From positions 796,788 through 860,787 of the forward strand of contig NZ_GL397214.1 of NCBI RefSeq assembly GCF_000146675.1: a stretch of DNA of 64,000 nucleotides, read 5' to 3'. Source of the stretch: Hoylesella marshii DSM 16973 = JCM 13450 (GTDB lineage: Bacteria; Bacteroidota; Bacteroidia; Bacteroidales; Bacteroidaceae). Every line of letters begins with the position of its first letter. Within the stretch, counting starts at the first letter, position 1. The position numbers were made by a program, and so were the translations under genes. Positions 29,490 to 37,295 of the stretch are shown piece after piece. The notes beneath the pieces are model-generated. The model had not been told where the DNA came from and did not search any database. It saw nothing but the letters and a program-made list of their open reading frames with translations.

Positions 29490-29760
29490 ATGACCAAAGA
29501 GCAGACCATTAAGGAATTAACGGTAATTCCCGGAATAGGAAAATCGCTTGCCACCGACTTGTGGAATATAGGTATAACTTCCATTGACGACTTGAAAGGC
29601 AAAGACCCCGAAGTCCTCTTTACCTTATCCAACGACTATGCTGGAGTGGTGCAAGACCGTTGTGTATTGTAACGCTTTCAGATGTACGGTTTATTTTGCA
29701 CAGACGCCACCAGAGCATCGGGAAAAAGAAAAACTGAACTGGTGGTTTTGGAAAGACTGA
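29490..29760 (+). pseudogene. Cdd1/helix-hairpin-helix family gene, broken by a 1-base insertion
   Basis: The frame starts MTKEQTIKELTVIPGIGKSL (helix-hairpin-helix) and stops after AGVVQDRCVL at 29672. Removing one A of the TTGTAACGCTTT stretch near 29670 restores LYAFRCTVYFAQTPPEHREK and ends in KLNWWFWKD at 29760, which is how intact members of the pathogenicity-locus Cdd1 family end. So this is a full-length (about 90-residue) gene with a single-base frameshift. The function of the family is not firmly known; DNA binding is likely from the HhH. Confidence 0.75.
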
Positions 29761-29846
29761 TAAAACAGTTGTCATATTCCGCCAAATATGACGACATATT
29801 TTAACCATACCAACCGACAATCGAATAACGACTAAAACAAGAAGAT

Positions 29847-30368
29847 ATGGCACGAATCACATTTAGGATGAATGAATTTATAACAGCATTGTGTAGCAAT
29901 ACAAGGAATGGGCGAATCCCCGAAGAATATGATTTCTTCGGAGGTCTTATAGGCGAATGGGACATTGTGTGGAACGACCATTTGGAAGATGCCGAACCAC
30001 GAAAGGTAAAGGGCGAATGGATATTTTCCCGAGTATTGGACGGTACGGCAGTGCAAGACCTTTTTATCGTCCCGTCTCGTGAGGAACGCCTGATAAATAA
30101 ACAACCCGATGCCGAATACGGAACGACACTCCGTATTTTTAATCCCGAGACAATGGCATGGGATATTTTCTATGGTTGTATGGGCGAGGCTATCCGACTG
30201 ACCGCCCGAAAGGTTGGCAAAGAAATTATCCTGACTGAAAACACGACAGAGAAGATGAGGTATGTATTCTCTGATATAGCGACTTCTTCTTTTCTGTGGA
30301 GAAAAGAGCGAATGACCGAAAACGACGAGTGGCAAACCGTAGCGAAAGTAATGGCAGAGAGAAAATAA
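29847..30368 (+). CDS. Conserved hypothetical protein (DUF1579-like)
   Basis: A 173-residue protein. The core (FFGGLIGEWDIVWNDHLEDA, then GEWIFSRVLDGTAVQDLFIV and WDIFYGCMGEAIRLTARKVG) suggests a lipocalin-like beta-barrel as in the DUF1579 group. No catalytic motif is evident. It follows the broken Cdd1 gene by 86 bases and precedes the DJ-1 gene by 13 bases, so it belongs to the cargo run. Confidence 0.6.
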   Translation: MARITFRMNEFITALCSNTRNGRIPEEYDFFGGLIGEWDIVWNDHLEDAEPRKVKGEWIFSRVLDGTAVQDLFIVPSREERLINKQPDAEYGTTLRIFNPETMAWDIFYGCMGEAIRLTARKVGKEIILTENTTEKMRYVFSDIATSSFLWRKERMTENDEWQTVAKVMAERK

Positions 30369-30381
30369 AATAAATGAACTG

Positions 30382-30978
30382 ATGATGAAACAGAAAGTAT
30401 TATTTATCTTATTGAATGAATATACCGATTGGGAGGGGGCTTTTCTCTCTACGGCTCTTCACATGGGCGTGATACCGGGAGGTGAAATCAAGTATGAAGT
30501 GCATACCGTTGCCCCAACATCGGACGCTGTCCGTTCCATCGGAGGTTTCAGAACCTTGCCCGATTACTCTTTCGAGAATATGCCGAAAGATTATGCAGCC
30601 TTGGTACTTATCGGTGGCAACCGCTGGGATTCGTCCGAAGCGAAACTTGTCGCACCATTGGTGCAAGAGGCTTTAGATAAAGGTAAAATCGTCGGGGCAA
30701 TATGTAACGGTGCTTCATTCCTCTGTTCTCACGGTTTCCTGAACAATGTAAAGCACACAGGCAACGGTCTCGACCAACTCAAAAAATGGGGTGGTGAGAA
30801 ATATACGAATGAAGCTGGATATGTGGAAGCACAAGCCGTTAGTGACAAGAATATTGTTACGGCAAATGGTGTAGGACATTTGGAATTCACTCGTGAGATG
30901 CTTCTATTGCTGAAAGCCAATATCCCCGAACAGATAGCCCAATCGTATGATTTCTACAAAAACGAATTTGTGAGATAA
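30382..30978 (+). CDS. DJ-1/PfpI family protein
   Basis: A 198-residue protein of the class I glutamine amidotransferase-like fold. The nucleophile elbow is AICNGASF with cysteine as probable nucleophile, and a conserved early acid is in NEYTDWEGAFL. A second family landmark is the histidine in TANGVGHLEFTREM. Members act as deglycases, chaperones, hydratases or in stress resistance; which one is unknown. ATG 30385 is an equally possible start. Confidence 0.8.
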   Translation: MMKQKVLFILLNEYTDWEGAFLSTALHMGVIPGGEIKYEVHTVAPTSDAVRSIGGFRTLPDYSFENMPKDYAALVLIGGNRWDSSEAKLVAPLVQEALDKGKIVGAICNGASFLCSHGFLNNVKHTGNGLDQLKKWGGEKYTNEAGYVEAQAVSDKNIVTANGVGHLEFTREMLLLLKANIPEQIAQSYDFYKNEFVR

Positions 30979-31004
30979 CGACATTTTCTGAAATCCTAAA
31001 CTTT

Positions 31005-31406
31005 ATGGTCGTAACATCAAACATAAAAGCTACGTTTCCATGCGATTTACAGAGAGTTTGGGAAATCGTAACATCGCTTACAGATTACTCATGGAGAAGT
31101 GATATTGAAAGGATAGAAGTCGTATCAGATACGCAATTTGTAGAGATTGCGAAAGGTGGGTGCAGAACTGTTTTTACAATAACAAAACAAGACCCTAACT
31201 GCCTTTGGGAGTTTGATATGGAGAATAAAAATATGAAAGGCCATTGGAGCGGTGTTTTCAGTGGAAACGAAAAGACTGCCACAATTGATTTCACGGAGTA
31301 CATAGAGCCTAAGAAATGGTTTCCCAAACCGCTTGTAAAGATATATTTGAAGTACATGCAAGTCGGATATGTCCGAGATTTAAGGCAGGCATTGAAAATA
31401 AAATGA
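31005..31406 (+). CDS. SRPBCC-family protein
   Basis: A 133-residue protein of the START/polyketide cyclase-like fold (SNIKATFPCDLQRVWEIVTS; SLTDYSWRSDIERIEVVS; FTEYIEPKKWFPKPLVKIYL). These proteins bind small hydrophobic ligands; no ligand can be named. The stop overlaps the start of the next gene (ATGA at 31403), so translation is coupled. Confidence 0.75.
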   Translation: MVVTSNIKATFPCDLQRVWEIVTSLTDYSWRSDIERIEVVSDTQFVEIAKGGCRTVFTITKQDPNCLWEFDMENKNMKGHWSGVFSGNEKTATIDFTEYIEPKKWFPKPLVKIYLKYMQVGYVRDLRQALKIK

Positions 31407-31846
31407 CCATAGAATTTTACCCTATCAATAAACCAAGAGCAGTCGAACTTCTCGATTCTCTTATAAACGTATGGGAGAGAGCTGTTCGAGCAACTCATCT
31501 TTTTCTAACGGAACAAGATATTCAGAATCTTATTCCTCACGGTCGAAGAGCATTGAGTGTGGTTGATTTGTTTGTCGTGAATGACAATGAATGCCCCATT
31601 GCGTTTATGGGCATCTCAGACGACAAGATAGAAATGCTGTTTGTTTCGCCTGATTATTTCAGAAAAGGCATAGGAAAAAGACTTATTCGACTCGCCATTG
31701 ACGAATGCAAAATACGCTATATTGATGTAAACGAACAAAATCCCAATGCTCTCGCATTCTATAGGAAAATGGGATTTCAAGTTTTCGAGAGAACAGAAAC
31801 GGACGAACTTGGTAATCTTTTCCCGATATTAAAAATGAAACAATAA
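31403..31846 (+). CDS. GNAT-family N-acetyltransferase
   Basis: A 147-residue acetyl-CoA-dependent transferase. The acetyl-CoA pyrophosphate loop is visible in LFVSPDYFRKGIGKRLIRLA, followed by DVNEQNPNALAFYRKMGFQV typical of the C-terminal strand and helix. The start at 31403 overlaps the SRPBCC stop. Target unknown. Last gene of the cargo run, followed by a bidirectional terminator. Confidence 0.85.
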   Translation: MTIEFYPINKPRAVELLDSLINVWERAVRATHLFLTEQDIQNLIPHGRRALSVVDLFVVNDNECPIAFMGISDDKIEMLFVSPDYFRKGIGKRLIRLAIDECKIRYIDVNEQNPNALAFYRKMGFQVFERTETDELGNLFPILKMKQ

Positions 31847-31850
31847 AGAG

Positions 31851-31890
31851 AAAGAGCTTGCTCCATTAATGAGGAACAAGCTCTTTTCAT
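31851..31890. terminator. Bidirectional terminator between GNAT and integrase genes
   Basis: AAAGAGCTTG (31851-31860) and CAAGCTCTTT (31877-31886) form a 10-bp stem, with T-runs on both strands outside it. It separates convergent genes. Confidence 0.75.
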
Positions 31891-31897
31891 TTTAAGC

Positions 31898-33109
31898 CTA
31901 TATATTCCTTTGTTGTATCAGCCTGTCCATATCCGAGGAAATCTTTTGATCAGTGATTTGGGCGTAGATTTGTGTGCTGGCAATGGACGAATGTCCCATC
32001 ATTTTAGCAATGCTCTCTATCGGAATACCAGCCTCCAAGGTCAGCGTACCGAACGAATGGCGAGCAAGATGTGCGGTAATGGGAATTGTTATTCCTGCCC
32101 GATGTTGCAGCCCTTTCAGAAGATAGCGGTAAGTGGTATAAGGGATGTTCGGGAAAAGCGTATCTCGTTCTTCCGAGCTGTACTTTTCAATAATATGTTC
32201 TGCTTCGGGCAGTAATTTAACCCGACTTAAAGAATCAGTCTTCTGTCTCTGAAACTTCAACCAACTTTTGCCCTCATCGTCAAGAAAAAGATGTTCCTGA
32301 TTGAGACACATCATATCACAATAGGATACTCCTGTATAGCACGAGAAGAGAAAGAGATTGCGTGCAGTCTCCAATTCCTTTTCATATTCATTCAGCTTCA
32401 GGCTCTGCAATTTCTCAAACGAAGCCTTATCTAATGCTCGTGGCATCTTTGCATCGCCTTTCTCTATTTTCACAAAGTCCAATATGGGGCGTTCCGTTAT
32501 TCCCTCATTGAAAGCCATCTTGCAGGTCTTCTTGACCAATTGGGCTAACCTGCAAAAGTAAGCCTGCGAATAGCCCAGCTTGCTTTTCGCATAATGTTGG
32601 AAGTTGTCCAAGAAATCATCCTCGATTTGCGTAAAGGTCAAATCCTTGACTTTGTAATGGTTGAGAATGAAACGGCTTAACTGCTTTCGTGTATTGCGAT
32701 AGATAGCAAACGATTGCCTCTTGATGTCTGTCCCGATACGTTTTTCCGCCTCTTCCACCATTCTGTCGTATTGTTGCAACAGGGTAACACGTCCTTGCAT
32801 ACAGCCTTGGAATGCTTCCTTGATGTCTGTGGCTGTAAATTCCACACCTCGCTCACAGAGGACTTGATACGCTTCCTGTATCGAGAGTAGAAGCCGTTCC
32901 AAATTAGCATTGGTTTCCACCGCCTCTTGGCTCTTGCCATTCAGTCGGCTTTCACGCACGTTCCACAACTTGGGATTGCACGACAGCTTACTGCTGAATT
33001 GTGCCATCGTGCGGTCGTAAGTAATACGCCCCATTATCGGAGCCAGCCCCACCTTGTTCAATCCGCCCTTTTTGAGGTAGAGCAACACCTTCATTTTGTC
33101 TTTTTTCAT
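31898..33109 (-). CDS. Tyrosine recombinase (integrase) of element 1, mosaic
   Basis: About 403 residues; ATG at 33109 (MKKDKMKVLLYLKKGG) aligns with the start of the integrase at 36062. The catalytic domain has R in the YCDMM region, the TAHLARHSFGTL box, GH in KMMGHSSIAS and the tyrosine in STQIYAQITD. From the N-terminus to TAHLARH it follows the 36062 integrase; from SFGTLTLEAGIPIESIAK to the end it follows the 37296 integrase. It probably cuts at the 14-bp direct repeat some 340 bases away. Convergent with the cargo genes. Confidence 0.9.
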   Translation of the reverse strand: MKKDKMKVLLYLKKGGLNKVGLAPIMGRITYDRTMAQFSSKLSCNPKLWNVRESRLNGKSQEAVETNANLERLLLSIQEAYQVLCERGVEFTATDIKEAFQGCMQGRVTLLQQYDRMVEEAEKRIGTDIKRQSFAIYRNTRKQLSRFILNHYKVKDLTFTQIEDDFLDNFQHYAKSKLGYSQAYFCRLAQLVKKTCKMAFNEGITERPILDFVKIEKGDAKMPRALDKASFEKLQSLKLNEYEKELETARNLFLFSCYTGVSYCDMMCLNQEHLFLDDEGKSWLKFQRQKTDSLSRVKLLPEAEHIIEKYSSEERDTLFPNIPYTTYRYLLKGLQHRAGITIPITAHLARHSFGTLTLEAGIPIESIAKMMGHSSIASTQIYAQITDQKISSDMDRLIQQRNI

Positions 33110-33127
33110 ACGCTTCTTTTTTATGGG

Positions 33128-33135
33128 CAAAGTTA
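33128..33135 (-). promoter_or_regulatory. -7 box of the element 1 integrase
   Basis: TAACTTTG on the minus strand, inside a stretch (CGGGTAACTTTGCCCA) that is conserved upstream of the integrase at 36062. Confidence 0.6.
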
Positions 33136-33416
33136 CCCGATTTTGAAGCGTTTTTAGCTACGCAAAACATTGTTATTCAGCGCATAAGCGTCAATTTGCG
33201 AGATATTATAACCGCTGTGGTAATCGCTTTCCGTTACCTCGTACTAACGATATGGTTTAGACTAACGATTTGGTAACGCATCTTCTGCGCAAATCCACAT
33301 TTTCTGCACTTTTCACCTCCAAGCAAACCACTGCATCAAATCGCATTTCTCACACATTTCCAAACACTTAACACTCATCTGCAACTTTCAGGACTTTACG
33401 CATATAATCTCGCTGT
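33136..33416. other. Integrase upstream region shared by both elements
   Basis: Non-coding. Its reverse complement matches 35800-36030 in several blocks (for example GTGCAGAAAATGTGGATTTG and ACCAAATCGTTAG), so it probably holds integrase-binding (arm) sites. Confidence 0.5.
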
Positions 33417-33460
33417 ATAGATGCCATCTATCCCTACTATAGATGCCATCTACTCCTACT
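33417..33460 (+). repeat. 22-bp palindromic repeat, two units; second unit holds candidate attR
   Basis: ATAGATGCCATCTATCCCTA starts the unit at 33417 and ATAGATGCCATCTACTCCTA the unit at 33439, a 22-bp period. TAGATG-C-CATCTA is a perfect palindrome. Positions 33447-33460 (CATCTACTCCTACT) equal 24925-24938 and are the proposed right end of element 1. Confidence 0.7.
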
Positions 33461-33599
33461 TCAGACAACAGACAGAATGATTTCCTCCGATATTCACTGA
33501 ACTGCCAGAGACAATATTTCTTAATTGTATTGAAATACTTTCATCTTCGATTCACCAATCATTAAAATATTGGAAACTATAGGGATGGGAGAGCTTTTC

Positions 33600-33631
33600 T
33601 TTGGTTATCTCATTCTTTTTGTGTATCTTTG
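33600..33631 (+). promoter_or_regulatory. Promoter of the transglycosylase gene
   Basis: TTTG at 33600-33603 and TATCTTTG at 33624-33631, 20 bases apart. It leaves a leader of about 160 bases. Confidence 0.7.
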
Positions 33632-33800
33632 CACCGGTAAAAGTATAAGGATAACGACTTACGATTGTACAGTAAGAAATATTCATTTTAGTATCTAACA
33701 GGAATCCAAAGGTTGGTATTGTTTGGTTCTTTGAGTATCAACTTTGTGAGTATTATAGATGACTTTGTGTCTGTACTCAGGTTCCATAAATCAATAAATA

Positions 33801-34223
33801 ATGGAAAGAATAATCAAAGTAGTATGTTTTCTAATTTTAGCAATGCTTCCGGGCACGGTTGATGCACAAGTTAATACGAATGACGGTTTTAACTGGAATC
33901 CTATCATTGATGCAATTATCCAGGTAGAGAGTGAGGGTAAAAGTCGTGCCGTGAGTGGAAATTCGTGTGGAGTTATGCAGATTACTCCTGTTTTGGTAAA
34001 AGATTGTAACAGGATATTGGCGAAAAGACGATCGAAGAAACGGTTTAAGTTGAGCGATAGATTTAGTGTAAAGAAATCAAAAGAAATGTTTCTTCTTTTC
34101 CAATCTTTCTATAACCCGATGAACAGTATAGAACAAGCAATTCGTTCATGGAACGGAGGAGTGCGGTATAGTATAGAAAAGACGCAGCGTTATTTCGATA
34201 AAGTAATGAAGTTCATAGAGTGA
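33801..34223 (+). CDS. Small secreted lytic transglycosylase-like protein
   Basis: A 140-residue protein with a signal peptide (KVVCFLILAMLPGTVDAQ) and a short SLT/lysozyme-like domain: catalytic glutamate in AIIQVESEGKSRAVSG, then SCGVMQITPVLV, and SIEQAIRSWNGG. Such enzymes cut the glycan strands of peptidoglycan in the periplasm. It lies between two mobile elements, next to the tRNA gene, and has its own promoter; it looks like host sequence. Confidence 0.8.
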   Translation: MERIIKVVCFLILAMLPGTVDAQVNTNDGFNWNPIIDAIIQVESEGKSRAVSGNSCGVMQITPVLVKDCNRILAKRRSKKRFKLSDRFSVKKSKEMFLLFQSFYNPMNSIEQAIRSWNGGVRYSIEKTQRYFDKVMKFIE

Positions 34224-34400
34224 TAGCTGAGAGATTCAATCAATGTGCATTAGCAACAAAGGTTGAATCTCTTTCTTTTGGGAACAATATTGTATCGAAT
34301 AAGATGACAATGGCGACAAAGAAAAACGATAAAAAAGGCCACATTTGTTTATCGAGAAAGAGGGAATATACCGTTTGTGTATATTCCCTCTTTCCCGTTG

Positions 34401-34473
34401 TTGCGGAGATACGACTCGAACGTATGACCTCCAGGTTATGAGCCTGGCGAGCTACCAACTGCTCCACTCCGCG
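34401..34473 (-). tRNA. tRNA-Met (CAU), initiator type
   Basis: A full cloverleaf can be drawn on the minus strand: acceptor CGCGGAG/CTCCGCA, D arm GAGC/GCTC, anticodon stem CCAGG/CCTGG with loop CTCATAA, and T arm ATACG-TTCGAGT-CGTAT. The first base pair is C-A, a mismatch that marks bacterial initiator tRNA. CCA is not encoded. Length is 73 bases. Confidence 0.9.
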
Positions 34474-34511
34474 ATGTTCAATCCTTGCATCTTCTTTCTG
34501 AAATGCGGATG

Positions 34512-34543
34512 CAAAGATACAATATTATATTGGAATAGCCAAA
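34512..34543 (-). promoter_or_regulatory. Promoter of the tRNA-Met gene
   Basis: On the minus strand TTTG (34540-34543) and TATCTTTG (34512-34519) are 20 bases apart, 39 bases before the tRNA. Confidence 0.75.
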
Positions 34544-34758
34544 CATTTCCCATTTTTATTTTTGGATGTATAGCACCATAAGTTCCACTAAGAAGTGGAA
34601 ATGGTCTCTTTTATTAAAAGGGAACTATGAAAAACACTCGGGGAACACCGTCGGCAAGGGGCTGAAAGCCCCGACGAGACAAAAAGATTTCAGTAGCAAT
34701 ACAAAAAAAGAAAAGGGAGACCGAAATCTCCCAGAGATTAATCAACTTTGTATTGTAT

Positions 34759-35641
34759 ATGAGATATCATCAATTAACCTCAGCACAAAGATACACAATT
34801 TTTGTATTACTCAAAAAGAACGTATCGATAAAAGACATTGCAGATGATAAACGTGCACTACAGCACCGTTTACCGCGAGTTAAAACGCAACAAAGGACGT
34901 TATCATTACCACTACGGCGTTGCCCAAAAGCAGTGCGATGAACGCAAGCGGCGGATGCGTAAGCCTCGCAAGTTCAGTATTAACATGCGAAAGGAAATCA
35001 TCGCACTGATGGTCAACGAGCAGTGGTCGCCCGATCAAATCAGAGGGTGGATGCTGCACAATGGAAAAACGTGCGTCTGCATCGAAACCATTTACAGTTA
35101 TATCCGCTTCGACCGTTCTTGTGGAGGAGAACTCTACAAGAGTTGTCGGCACAAGCTCAAGCAAATCAAAAGAAGCCATCCCGTAGTCTACACGGCTATC
35201 AAGGACAGAATAATGATAGATGAGCGAGACCCGCAGGCCGACGGCACCCGATTCGGAGACTGGGAAATGGATACCACCATCGGAAAAGACGGTCGAGGAG
35301 CCATCGTCACCCTCGTTGAGCGAAGCAAAGACTATCTGCTCATGAGGAAACTGCCACAGGGAAAGAATGCCGAGGCTCTTGCAAGAACCGTCGTGGCCAT
35401 GATGACACCGTTCATAGGAAACATCCATAGTATCACCACCGACAACGGAAGCGAGTTTGCCTGCCACAAGCTCATCGCACAACGCCTCAAAACAAAAGTT
35501 TACTCCACACACCCCTATTCTTCATGGGAGAAGGGAAATATCGAAAATACGAACAAACTCATCAGACAATACATTCCTAAAAGGACATCATTTGAACACT
35601 ATACCGATGGACAGATAAAACAAATTATTGCTGTCCGGTAA
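34759..35641 (+). pseudogene. IS30-family transposase, frameshifted and truncated
   Basis: The N-terminal part MRYHQLTSAQRYTIFVLLKK, NVSIKDIAD reads in one frame until 34845; from 34847 INVHYSTVYRELKRNKGRYH continues in the +1 frame up to 35641. This fits a 2-base deletion (or 1-base insertion) in the codon after GCAGAT. The rest has the IS30 features SPDQIRGWML, GDWEMDTTIGKDGRGA (first D), TTDNGSEFACH (second D) and SSWEKGNIENTNKLIRQYIP (E). The usual end (LNRRPREKL) is missing, replaced after IKQII by unrelated sequence. The element is probably dead. Confidence 0.8.
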
Positions 35642-36034
35642 ACCTTTTTCTATATATAAAAGTTAAGGGCTAGAATCCTCTTTTGGATTTCAGCCCTTTT
35701 TTTACTTTTGTTTCTGCTATTAAACTTCAATAACATGGGCAAAAGTACACATTTTATCGGGCAAATGCAAGAAAAAGGTTGATTTATGTAGATTGATGGT
35801 AAGTGGTTGAGAATGTGTGAGAAATACGGATTATTGCCGTGTACTACTTTGATGGTGAAAGTGCAGAAAATGTGGATTTGTGCAGAAGATACGTTACCAA
35901 ATCGTTAGCCAAATGTGTGTGAATAAAATGAGGTAACGATAAGCAGTTTGTACAGTGGTGTCGATTTTTGATATTATGGTGTTTATGCACTGACTCACAA
36001 CATTTTGCATAACCGAAAACGCTTCAAAAACGGG
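35642..36034. other. IS end and left border zone of element 2
   Basis: Non-coding. 35640-35690 (TAAACCTTTTTCTATATATA, then AAGTTAAGGGCT) is similar to 51308-51345. From about 35800 rightwards the sequence matches the integrase upstream region of element 1 (33136-33416, inverted). The exact left end of element 2 lies somewhere in 35690-35800. Confidence 0.45.
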
Positions 36035-36042
36035 TAACTTTG
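36035..36042 (+). promoter_or_regulatory. -7 box of the first element 2 integrase
   Basis: TAACTTTG in the conserved stretch CGGGTAACTTTGCCCA, 19 bases before the start codon; the same arrangement as element 1. Confidence 0.6.
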
Positions 36043-36061
36043 CCCACAAAAACAGAAGCGT

Positions 36062-37291
36062 ATGCAAAAAGGAAAAATGAAGGTTTTGCTCTACCTCAAA
36101 AAGAGCGGTTTGGACAAGTCGGGGCAGGCTCCGATTATGGGACGGATAACCTACAATCGTACAATGGCGCAATTCAGCAGTAAACTTTCGTGCAATCCAA
36201 AGTTATGGAATGTGCGGGAGAGCCGATTGAATGGCAAGAGCCGTGCAGCAGTGGCAACCAATGCGAAGTTGGAACAGCTGCTCCTCTCTGTACAACGAGC
36301 GTACCAAACGCTTTGCGATAGAGGTATAGAGTTCTCTGCAAAAGACATCAAGGAACAGTTTCAGGGTTCAATGCAGAACCGCACTATGTTCTTGCAACGC
36401 TATGACCAAATGGTGGAAGACGAGAAGCAATTGGTTGGAGTGGAGATTACGGAACGCTGGCACTCGATGTATTACATGCTCCGAAAGCATCTGCAAGTCT
36501 TTATACAAGAGCGATACCATACCGGCGACATCACCTTTGGGCAACTAACCGAGGATTTCTTGGACGGCTTGCATCAATACAGCGTGGGAAAACACGGTCA
36601 TTCACAGAGTTATTATCGCAAGATGGCTTTGGCGGTCAAGAAAGTATGCCGTTTGGCTTTTCGCGAGGGCATTATAGAGCGTCCTCTCTTTGACCTTGTC
36701 AAGATAGACAGAGGAGAGAGTAAACTGCCGAGAGCTTTGGATAGAGCTTCTTTGGACAGGATAAGGCAAGTTAGATTAGAGGAGGATGAAACAGAACTGA
36801 CACTCGCCCGTAACCTTTTCCTGTTCACCTGCTACACAGGCACAGCCTTTTGCGATATGAAGAATCTGCACAAGGAACATCTTGTGCAGGATGATGCAGG
36901 GGCTATGTGGCTTAAATTCAGAAGACAAAAGACTAATACCCTTTGTCGGGTAAAACTTCTGCCCCAAGCCGTTGCTCTGCTTGATACATTCCATTCGGAT
37001 GAACGGGACACGCTTTTGCCGACTATCAGTTACGAAACCTACAGTTTCCTCCTGAAAGCCCTACAACTGAGAGCAGGGATTGCCATTCCCTTGACCGCAC
37101 ATATAGGACGGCACACCTTTGCAACATTGATAACCTTGGAGAATGGAGTGCCGATAGAAACCGTGAGTAAAATGCTTGGTCATAGCAAGATTGAAACCAC
37201 CGAGCGTTATGCCCATGTAACACCGAAGAAAGTATTTGACGAATTTGGTCGCTTCCTCTCTTTCACCGAAGATTTAACCCTTAGCCTTTGA
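36062..37291 (+). CDS. Tyrosine recombinase, first of a tandem pair
   Basis: A 409-residue integrase. It has an N-terminal arm-binding domain (KMKVLLYLKKSGLDKSG; TMAQFSSKLSCNPKLWNVRE), a SAM-like core-binding domain, and a catalytic domain with R near CYTGTAFCDMKNL, HIGRHTFATLITLE (H-x-x-R), MLGHSKIETT and the tyrosine in TTERYAHVTPKK. It lies 4 bases upstream of the second integrase, so the two are made together. Tandem integrases of this type may act jointly on one attachment site. Confidence 0.9.
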   Translation: MQKGKMKVLLYLKKSGLDKSGQAPIMGRITYNRTMAQFSSKLSCNPKLWNVRESRLNGKSRAAVATNAKLEQLLLSVQRAYQTLCDRGIEFSAKDIKEQFQGSMQNRTMFLQRYDQMVEDEKQLVGVEITERWHSMYYMLRKHLQVFIQERYHTGDITFGQLTEDFLDGLHQYSVGKHGHSQSYYRKMALAVKKVCRLAFREGIIERPLFDLVKIDRGESKLPRALDRASLDRIRQVRLEEDETELTLARNLFLFTCYTGTAFCDMKNLHKEHLVQDDAGAMWLKFRRQKTNTLCRVKLLPQAVALLDTFHSDERDTLLPTISYETYSFLLKALQLRAGIAIPLTAHIGRHTFATLITLENGVPIETVSKMLGHSKIETTERYAHVTPKKVFDEFGRFLSFTEDLTLSL

Positions 37292-37295
37292 GATT

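Larger units (their letters stand above)
24925..33460. mobile_element. Mobilizable element 1 (integrated)
   Basis: A block with a MobV relaxase, Toprim protein, two excisionase-like HTH proteins, six small cargo genes and a tyrosine integrase at its right end. A 14-bp direct repeat, CATCTACTCCTACT, lies at 24925-24938 and 33447-33460, just outside the block on both sides, and is the best candidate for the attachment site. The module order is the mirror image of element 2. It has no conjugation genes, so it would need a helper. Confidence 0.65.

Noticed and set aside
34759..35641. Programmed frameshift in the IS30 transposase
   Set aside because: IS30 members normally use one frame, no slippery run is present at the shift, and the 3' end is missing too.
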